From the NCBI GenBank assembly GCA_958298945.1, contig OY282607.1, positions 81,371,868 through 81,435,867 on the forward strand: DNA of 64,000 nt, in the 5' to 3' direction. The position numbers and the translations under genes were made by a program. Source of the stretch: Atherix ibis (lineage: Eukaryota; Arthropoda; Insecta; Diptera; Athericidae). Below are positions 56,526 through 64,000 of the stretch, one piece after another. The first letter of the stretch is position 1. Each line of letters begins with the position of its first letter. The notes below the pieces were generated by a model. It was not told the DNA's origin. It ran no database searches and worked only from the letters and a program-made list of their open reading frames with translations.

Positions 56526-57780
56526 TACGAGGTCTGTTCAAAAAGTATCGCAAATTTTGAATTTCCTTGGGTTACGTATATTCGATTTTAGATTTTTTTC
56601 TTACGTTATGTTGGTACTCATGTCTCTCACTTATGCCGACAAGTTCGGCCATTTTGAATATTCAGTTAACTTTTGACAGCTGTTTTGCTTGCACGTGTTT
56701 TGGCTCGTCTTCGATTTTTGCCCATTCCAAAAAATGGATCAAAGAATCTGTTTTGGGAACAAGAAAAAGTCACAGGCGGCCAGATCTGGGGAATACGGTG
56801 GCTGCGACATTATTAGTGTGTTGTTTTTGGCCAAAAATTCGCGCACAAGCAACGATGCGTGAGAAGGGGCGTTATCATGGTGCAAAAGCCAATTTTTGTT
56901 CTTCCACAAATCTGGTAGTTTCTGGCGGATTATTTCGCGCAACTTGTGCATAACTTGCAGGTAATATTCCTTATTAACCGTTTTACCCTGTGGCAAGAGC
57001 CCATGATGCAACACGCCCCTGCAATCGAAGAAAACTATAAGCAAAACCTTCACATTCGACCGTACTTGGTGCGCTTTTTTCGGTCTTGAGTCGTGCGGCA
57101 GCTTCCATTGGGATGATTGAGCTTTGGTTTCAACGTCATAACCATAAACCTATAATTCGTCACCAGTTATGACCCTCTGGAGCAAATTTGGGTCGTCGCG
57201 GACAGAGTCCAACAGCTTCTTAGCAATGTTACTGCGATGCTCTATTTGGTCGAAATTGAGCAATTTTGGTACGAATTTCGCGCGACCCGTCTCACGCCAA
57301 AAATCATTGCTAAAAATCGAGTAGCACGAGCCAATTCCATTCATCTATTTTCTTCCCTTCATCAATGTTTTCGTCTGTTGTTGACGTGCTCGGGCGTCCG
57401 GCACGCTTTTCGTCGTTCACATCTTCTCGGCCCTCTGAGAACATTTTGTGCCACCGATAAAATTTGCTTCGGTCCAAGGTAACTTCACCATATGCAACAT
57501 TCAACATTCGGAATGCGTCCGCGTAATTAATTTTGTTTTCCACACAAAATTTGATACAGATTCTTTGATCCATTTTTTGGAATGGGCAAAAATCGAACAC
57601 GAGCCAAAACACGTGCAAGCAAAGCAGCTGTCAACAATTAACTGAACATTCAAAATGGTCGAACTTGTCGGCATAAGTGAAAGACATGAGTACCAACATA
57701 ACGCCACAAAAAATCTAAAATCGAATATACGTAACCCGAGGAAATTCAAAATTCGCGATACTTTTTGAACAGACCTCGTA
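56526..57780 (-). mobile_element. Mariner derivative with long inverted ends (copy 2, 1255 bases)
   Basis: TA-flanked. Both ends begin CGAGGTCTGTTCAAAAAGTA and remain inverted for about 225 bases: 56526-56752 against 57554-57780. The left arm is an inverted copy of the transposase 5' end, including the start codon and the first codons (ATGGATCAAAGAATCTGT at 56735). It meets the transposase 3' part at FPKQIL, the same junction as in the 25.2 kb copy. The normal 3' end of the element and the last ~60 transposase codons are absent. Confidence 0.9.
56739..57573 (-). pseudogene. SETMAR/GVQW3-like mariner transposase pseudogene, C-terminally replaced
   Basis: It starts MDQRICIKFCVENKINYADA and continues FRMLNVAYGEVTLDRSKFYR, AGRPSTSTTDENIDE, AKFVPKLLNFDQIEHRSNIA, LDSVRDDPNLLQRVITGDE (first catalytic motif), VLLIVFFDCRGVLHHGLLPQ, TVNKEYYLQVMHKLREIIRQ, KNKNWLLHHDNAPSHASLLV (second motif) and PQPPYSPDLAACDFFLFPK-type text (third motif). 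A frameshift lies after STTDENIDEGKK and another near the first catalytic motif. The text stops at FPKQIL because the inverted 5' end follows. Confidence 0.88.
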
Positions 57781-58239
57781 TACTATTCCCAACTTAAAGC
57801 TAAAGCAGCTTCCATTAGGAAACGATGTGAGTAAATTTCTTGTCATAAAAATAATTCGATAATCCTATTTAATTTTTTTGATCTATTTCTAGAATTTAGT
57901 AAGTATTGCAGAAGTTCTGTTTCATATTTTGAAATTTAAGCTTTTATATGCAACTAAATTAAATAATGGAAAAAAATCGTTTTATTTAGTTTCTAATTCT
58001 AAATTATTTATATTTAATAACCATTGTTTAATTATTTTAAAAATGCGTGCAAAAGCAATATGTACAAATATAAAATTGCTCCTATCTGAAAGTGATGCAT
58101 GTGTGAGTGCGTTTAGGGCGCTAAAGTCAACAAACGTACCAGGTTTGTGTATAGAATAAGGCAAATACCAGGTTGGTGTATAGGGAATTGTATTCATACC
58201 AGGAATATTCATGGAATACCATTTTTTTCAGCTGGTTTA
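57781..58239. other. Intergenic sequence with short TACCAGG repeats
   Basis: TACCAGG(T/A) occurs three times between 58137 and 58205 (GTACCAGGTTTGTGTATAG, ATACCAGGTTGGTGTATAG, ATACCAGGAATATTC). No gene. Confidence 0.5.
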
Positions 58240-58323
58240 ACCACTGTTAATACCCAATTAAGTATAACTTAATTTTATAGCAGTATAAAATTAAGTTATA
58301 CTTAATTGGGTATTAACAGTGGT
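58240..58323. repeat. Perfect inverted repeat: 40-base arms, 4-base loop
   Basis: The left arm is 58240-58279 (begins ACCACTGTTAATACCCAATT), the loop GCAG is 58280-58283, and the right arm 58284-58323 is its exact reverse complement. No mismatch is seen in 40 pairs. Confidence 0.95.
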
Positions 58324-59497
58324 GAAATGGGTTTTAATAATTTTCTTTTTTTTAAAGCAGAATACTACATTTTTGCTGTTTCATCAATAACAATTTTAAT
58401 TTTTTCCTTTATTTCATTTACTTAATTTATTCGATTTTATCGGACACAATTCCGACTTAAATTGAAACTGAATTAAAAACTGTTAAAAATTGATGAATTT
58501 TGTCCGAATTAACCAATATTTACGAGTACCACCAATGGTATTTTTATACATATTACGTATAATTACAATTACCGTTTTCATATTAAATTTATGGTAATTA
58601 TAAAGTATTTATGGTTTTATTTGAATATAATTTATAATTAAGTAAATTTTTCGGTTATATTTTTTTCGCACCGTTAACGGTTAATCGTCAAACGATATCA
58701 GCTGTTTTCTATCGTTCAGTTCACTAATGTGAAATTGTTTTTGCATTGTAATCTGTTGCTTCTTTCTGAAAATATTTCCATTTAATTCATAACTTTGACG
58801 TACTTAGTTTTTGATATAATTTTCGACATATATTAATAACTATTTTTGTACAATTTTATCCCAGTGTAACTTTTTGTGTATTTTCTTTATTTTGATAAAT
58901 AATATTAAAAAGTTTTTTTTGTTTACATTTACTTTGGATAAATATTTATTCACCACGAACAGCTGATTACCTTGACCAGTTATAAGATGTGGTGAATTTC
59001 CCCACTTTGATATGTCATATTTTGACATGATTGTCAAACGATTGTACCTCGTTTTAATGGAACTTTATAAATAAAGATTTGTCGACGTTGTGATAATTCG
59101 AATGAGACATTTTATTATTTTAAAGTAGTTGTAATATATTTTTGGAAAAGTTTTTTTTATTGTAATAAATATAAGAATATAGAAAAGAAGACAAAGTGAG
59201 AATTGTGTGGATTCAAAGTTGTCCGTCGTGTGTGTCGTTATGAGACACGCAAGTAATGTTAGGCGACACTAATCGAATAACAAATAGTGTTCCGATATTT
59301 TTGCAGAATGCTGCAAACCTTTCGGATTGCAAAAATTTCCAATATAATAAAAAATACGAATTACTTTTGGCAGAAACGCAATTGGATATTGTAATCAAAT
59401 CGCTAAAGCACATTCGGAGGGAAATAAATCTGAAAAAAATTATAACGCTAAGGCGGTAAGAAATCTTAGGCGGGAAGATTTTGAATATACAGTCGTA
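58324..59497. other. Upstream region of SMG1
   Basis: A/T-rich, with the 5' leader and promoter expected in its right half. 59256-59459 is open for 67 codons (MLGDTNRITNS) but its frame cannot be joined to the SMG1 frame by the visible splice sites. The SMG1 frame itself is open back to a TAA near 59344 without a further ATG. Confidence 0.5.
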
Positions 59498-59654
59498 ATG
59501 AATAGGAAGAAGCGGATTATGGTTCCAGCGAATAATAGACGTCAACAGGATGATTTTAGGAGTCAGAATTATACTCTTAGTCTTGGCGGCAGTTATAAAG
59601 ATTTGAATCGGATTCCTGGTAATAGTGGTGTTAGTTCTTTGAACTCTGAAACCG
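59498..59654 (+). CDS. nonC: SMG1 kinase, first recognised coding exon
   Basis: ATG at 59498 opens NRKKRIMVPANNRRQQDDFR and runs to a donor ACCG|GTAGAA. It is joined by a 62-base intron (59655-59716, acceptor TGTTTTTAG) to exon 2 in phase 1, giving SSLNSETGDKNDMNPFYN. The N-terminal segment is basic and Ser/Asn-rich, as the poorly conserved N-terminus of SMG1 usually is. The start is uncertain: an upstream exon could splice into the same frame, for which TTACTTTTGGCAG near 59373 is one possible acceptor. Confidence 0.65.
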
Positions 59655-59716
59655 GTAGAATATGATAATTATAAAGTTTAAAATAATGAAATTTATTTAA
59701 TTTTTTCTGTTTTTAG

Positions 59717-62700
59717 GTGACAAAAATGATATGAATCCATTTTATAATTTGCTGTCCGAAGATTTACGGATTTCGAAGATGGTTCGTAAGCTAATGGCAG
59801 AGAAAAACGGTCCTGCAGCTGTTGAATTATGTGAAAAATTAGAATCGGCAGTTATGGATTCAAGCAATGCTGCATACATTAGACGAGCTTTTGATTTTAT
59901 AACTGGATCGTTAATATCTGTTTTACGTGATGGTCCCCCGGAATGCTTAAATCGTGTAGCTAAAGTTTTCGGTATGCTCGGATTTGTTGTTCGTCATGAC
60001 TTTCCCATTTATAAAAATTGGATTTTTAAAAGTTATGAATCGACAAAATCGATCAGAAATTATTTGATGCAAGCTCTTAAAATCACATTTAAATATGATG
60101 CCGTCGGTTTAGAGTTAATAAATTACAGTGATAGGTTAATTATTGCTTTGAAAGATCTTTTAGAAAATGCTGATGTACCAGATAATTTTGTAGCCATAAG
60201 TGATGTGATAGGCGAATTTGCTAAAAATTATAAAAAATCATTTGAAAAGCACTTTACGGACGTTGTAGACATTGTTGTAGGATGGCATTTGGAAACCGAA
60301 CAAACACCTGAATTAAAATTGCACTGTTCCAATGTACTGCAAAACTTTAGGGAATTTTTTCTTAAAGACTTGGAGTTCACATTTCGTTTACTTGATCAAT
60401 TTCTCGAGGATATCATGAATTTTGGCGAAGATATTGAACAATCAATTGTAGAACAGAATTCGCCTAGTTATGAGAAAGGCAGTGGTCCTGAAATAAGCAT
60501 TGGAGCGTTTATCGGAGCATTTAATTCAGTTCTTAAATGCCTATCACAGAAGAATGAGATTATTGCTTTCCAAATGGAACGCACCAATTTGAATGATTCA
60601 ATTAATGCAATAATAAATATTTCATTTCAATCTCTGCAGTTAACTATGTGTCGGGAAACAGTGCAGTCTATTAATGAGTTTCTTGTAATTATTCTCACCT
60701 GCAATCATAAAGATCAAAATGTCGATTACAACAAAATATTTGAAATAATTCAAATAGAAGTTGAAAATATTATTAACTTGGATGATATTCAAATTTCGAG
60801 TCTGCTTTACCTTTTGATCATTTTTGTAAGGAAAATGAATACGGATTTGCCAGTCGAAATTGTAATGTTTCTTTTCAAATCGCAAGAAAGCAATATAAAA
60901 GACTTCAGTCGATTGAAATTAACACAGAATAAGAAACATTTCAAGAGTTTAGTACGTTTGTATCATGATATTTTAACCATAAAAAATGTGCCATTACTTC
61001 AAGAAGCGTACAAACATATTTTGGCAGATGTGAAATGTGCCATGAATTCACTTAGGGAACAGGAACCCATAGTCTATAGTATCTTGCAAGCAGAGTGCAT
61101 TTTGAATTTCTATACAATCGCATTATCTGTATTGGCGACCCAGACAAACTCTATAATTGCCATGTACGCTCTGCAGCCGAGTATTCTCGAATTACTCGTT
61201 AACGAACTGGCTGTATCAGAATTGAAGTTTTGGCTAAGAAGTCCATCGTTGAATTATGCCATGATCAGTTTGCTTTCAGTCCACTGCATCAAAAATAACA
61301 ACTACATCCAATCGAGCAGTCTGCTAGTACGTCATATGTTCAGTAAACTCTCTCTTGACGATACAAGTCCTACTTCGGAAAATTTTGCCCTAATTTTGAA
61401 ATTTTTCGTCGACATTTTAAGCGGTGAGGCACTGTCTTTAAAGTCGGGTCTGCAAGTGTTAGCATGGCTAAAGTTTCTACTGCAACAAAACTGCCAACAT
61501 GCAATTACTCTTAAAGATAATATACTGTTCGTCAATATTGGCCGGAATCTCTGCACTTATTCTAGCCAAAATGTGAAACCATTGAAAATAAAGAGTGCAG
61601 AATGCATTGAAATACTACTTCAGTACGAGGATCTGAATTCGGACGTTCTTGGTTGCATTTGTGAGATCTGCTGCCTTTGTATGGCCTCAAATGACTGCGA
61701 GCTTCGAGATGTTTATTCGCAGCTATTTGGAAAGGTGCCGTTGGCCTATGCGCTAAAGCAAATCACTTATCCCAGCGGTATGTACCGAGCTCGTGAAATA
61801 CGACTAAATGAATTGCAACATTGGTTTGTGTCGACAATCGGAACAATTGAATTAAAAGAGCAGCACTTCAAAAAGTTCGTAGATCTCCTGGAAGCGAATG
61901 AGCCAACCGAGTTTATAGGGCTTGCTCTTAAAGAAATGTTTTTCAAATGCTGTAAACTTAAACGTGGACGAGGCACCGACTATTCAAACGTCGCATTAGA
62001 GAATGTATTCTGCCTGGTACACTGGGCTCAATGGGAGGCGTCACAGTTCTGCGTTCGTAATAAGCTGCGTACACCGATCGGTAAACCGCAGGACACCTTT
62101 TTAAAAATAGAGTCCATCATTAACGAAATTGCGAAGGCGCTGAATGAAAAAGGGCCTTCAACAAATATGACAGTGAATTCACTAATCACCAGCCAGAGGC
62201 ACGCTCGGGTTCTTCTTGGTTTTTTGGAGTGTCTTGAAAAAGCGATTTACAATGCTGCCGAAGGTACTGCTTTTGCAATTCCAGCTCCGGAAAAATCTGC
62301 TCGATCGTTTTTCCGCATCAACACCGGAACATGTCACGAGTGGTTCAGTCGTATTCGAGGCGCCGTAGATTTGGTGGCTGCAAAGACTATGGAAACGGAG
62401 ATAATGTTACGCTATTGTGAGAGCATTTTTCACGATTTGGTGTCAACGGATCGAACATCGGAACTAGTTTTCGAGCACACAATAGTGTCGTACGTGCGTG
62501 CTCTGTTAAAAAGTGGTGAAGCAGATACTTTGCACGGTCTTTATGTATGGGTAAAAAAAGTTTCGGGTAAACGGTTGACGTGGATCAAAGTTGCAGTCGA
62601 CCAAGCTAGTGGAAGACTTGAACGAGCCATTGAAGGGTATTCGAATGTGCTAACAATTGCGCGCGATGTTAAATTAGATCCCGTCGTGCACGAATTCGTA

Positions 62701-64000
62701 ACTGACCAGATCTGCGAGTGCCTCTACTACACCGGCCAGTGGACTGAGTTACAAGAATTTATTCGAACGAACAAGGATATCAAGTCGGATCGCAGTGCAG
62801 CATGGTTGTCGTCTCTGAAATGTTCGAAAGTAACTAAGCTAATTGCTAGTGGAGCACACGATCACGCATCCATTGTTGAGCTATGCGATTGGGATGTATT
62901 GCCTGCTGAAAAAGAACAATTAATCAACAGCAATATATCCTACAACAAGGTATTATCTTTGGTTGAAGGTACACTAAAATGGATAATAGTTAATAAGGAG
63001 AAAGGCTCCCAAAATCGACTCGACATTTGCTCAAAACTAATTCAAGCTGGCCTTCAAGAAAGCTTACGTTCTAAGTCTAGAGAACACATCAACAATTTGG
63101 TTGTACTGAATCACGTCACTGAGAAGGTTAAACAGTTGATCGCTGGATATTTACAAACGACCAAGTCCCTAGAAATCGACGGCACATTTGGATCCCCTAC
63201 TCTGTCAAATGTCTCACTTTGGGCTGAATATTTCGATGAATCGGCTGATGCATACAGTGACAACCGTCTTGATATTTGGTTGAACGTGATCGCCAATTCG
63301 CGGAAAGAAGGAAACTTGAACTTCTGCGCTCGGGAGTTGGAGAAATATTTCCGGCATACCAAAGTGAAGGATATCTTCTATTACAAATGCGAAGATAACT
63401 TTGATCTGAACAAGATTTGCAGTTTTATAATTGGTAGCAGCATAGATTCGATATTGTGGACGGACGATGTTTTGCGAGGAGTTTACGAGTCTGCAAAGTG
63501 GCTATTCTGCCATCCGCAAAAACACGAGGAAGCCATTCAGCTTGCTTCAAGCTACTGTCTTGCACTATTTACAAAAAAAGCGGATGGTGCGGCTGTATCA
63601 TCTGGAGCGACCTCAGAACGAATTGGACGGACACTCCTCACAGTAGCCGATTGGCTAGCACAGACCAATGAGAGCATCTTGAATGCAAACGAATCCATGC
63701 CGATTGAGAAACTTCTTACAAAAATTCCAGATCTTACAACTCATGGTGATAATAAGACTACCTCCATTATACCTAAGCTGGATATGGCAGTTGGAAAATT
63801 GATTCATAGCAGCGTAACTGAGTGTCCCCAGTTAGCGAAAGCGTGGGGCGCATTGGGTACATGGTGCTATCGTTGGGGACGGAAAGTTGTTGAGATACGC
63901 AATGGTGCTGAAGCGGACAAGGCTGGCTTACGAGCGATTGATATTGAAGAGATCAACAATTTGGTTAAAAATGCAAAAAGTGAGGATGTTGACCGCATCG
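59717..64000 (+). CDS. nonC: SMG1 phosphatidylinositol 3-kinase-related kinase, 5' part (open at window end)
   Basis: One exon of 4284 bases without a stop, about 1428 residues, still open at the edge. SMG1 (Drosophila nonC) phosphorylates UPF1 in nonsense-mediated mRNA decay as part of the SMG1-8-9 complex. Text matching the human protein includes SKMVRKLMAEKNGP (start of the helical solenoid), HFTDVVDIVVGWHLETEQTP at about residue 230 (human FRDTVDILVGWHIDHTQ), LRTPIGKPQDTF near 836 (human LRTPLGRAQDTF), and, close to the window end, QLAKAWGALGTWCYRWGRKV (human AKSWAALASWAYRWGRKV) followed by EEINNLV. All are in the HEAT-repeat solenoid and FAT region. The FRB, kinase and FATC parts, needed for activity, lie beyond 64000. 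Fly SMG1 is roughly 3200 residues, so under half is present. The frame is intact, so the gene is presumably functional. Confidence 0.93.

Noticed and set aside
59256..59459. Considered as the first coding exon of SMG1.
   Set aside because: Its donor at 59456 would join exon 2 in the wrong phase and produce an immediate stop.

Overview
The window is AT-rich eukaryotic nuclear DNA from an insect, most likely a dipteran. Coding exons are short and split by GT-AG introns of 60 bases to over 8 kb. The two real genes have clear Drosophila counterparts (Atx-1 and nonC/Smg1), and most of the remainder is decayed Tc1/mariner transposons, tandem repeats and low-complexity AT sequence. No bacterial, phage, CRISPR or rRNA signal is seen, and no convincing tRNA.

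Layout. 1-26.5 kb is non-genic: a tandem array that grew out of a mariner transposase fragment (0.2-1.55 kb), at least eleven mariner-family remnants, a ~400-base tandem repeat (16.5-17.7 kb), a ~182-base AT-rich satellite (19.3-20.3 kb) and a processed RpL6 pseudogene (21.7-22.2 kb). 26.55-38.63 kb holds the ataxin-1 homologue on the + strand: four coding exons, about 1051 residues, with the AXH domain split between exons 3 and 4 by an 8.4 kb intron. That intron contains an 829-base duplication, a FLYWCH-like remnant, and a non-LTR retrotransposon RNase H fragment interrupted by a mariner element with both termini. 38.6-59.4 kb is intergenic: AT-rich DNA, a ~200-base repeat rich in CTGTCAAA, further mariner copies, a duplicated block carrying a THAP-like mini-exon in its splice context, and a 40-base perfect palindrome. 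59.5-64.0 kb holds the 5' part of SMG1 (nonC), + strand, still open at the window edge before its kinase domain.

The two genes are unrelated in function. Ataxin-1 is a nuclear co-repressor with an AXH protein-interaction domain. SMG1 is the PI3K-like kinase that phosphorylates UPF1 in nonsense-mediated decay. They lie in the same orientation about 20.9 kb apart.

The most unusual signals are how mobile DNA has been rebuilt here: a satellite born from part of a transposase gene, a mariner lineage with two inverted copies of its own 5' end, a template-switch-like palindrome inside a transposase gene, and repeated THAP-like 5' gene ends with conserved splice sites. All identifications come from reading translations and alignments by eye; no database search was possible.
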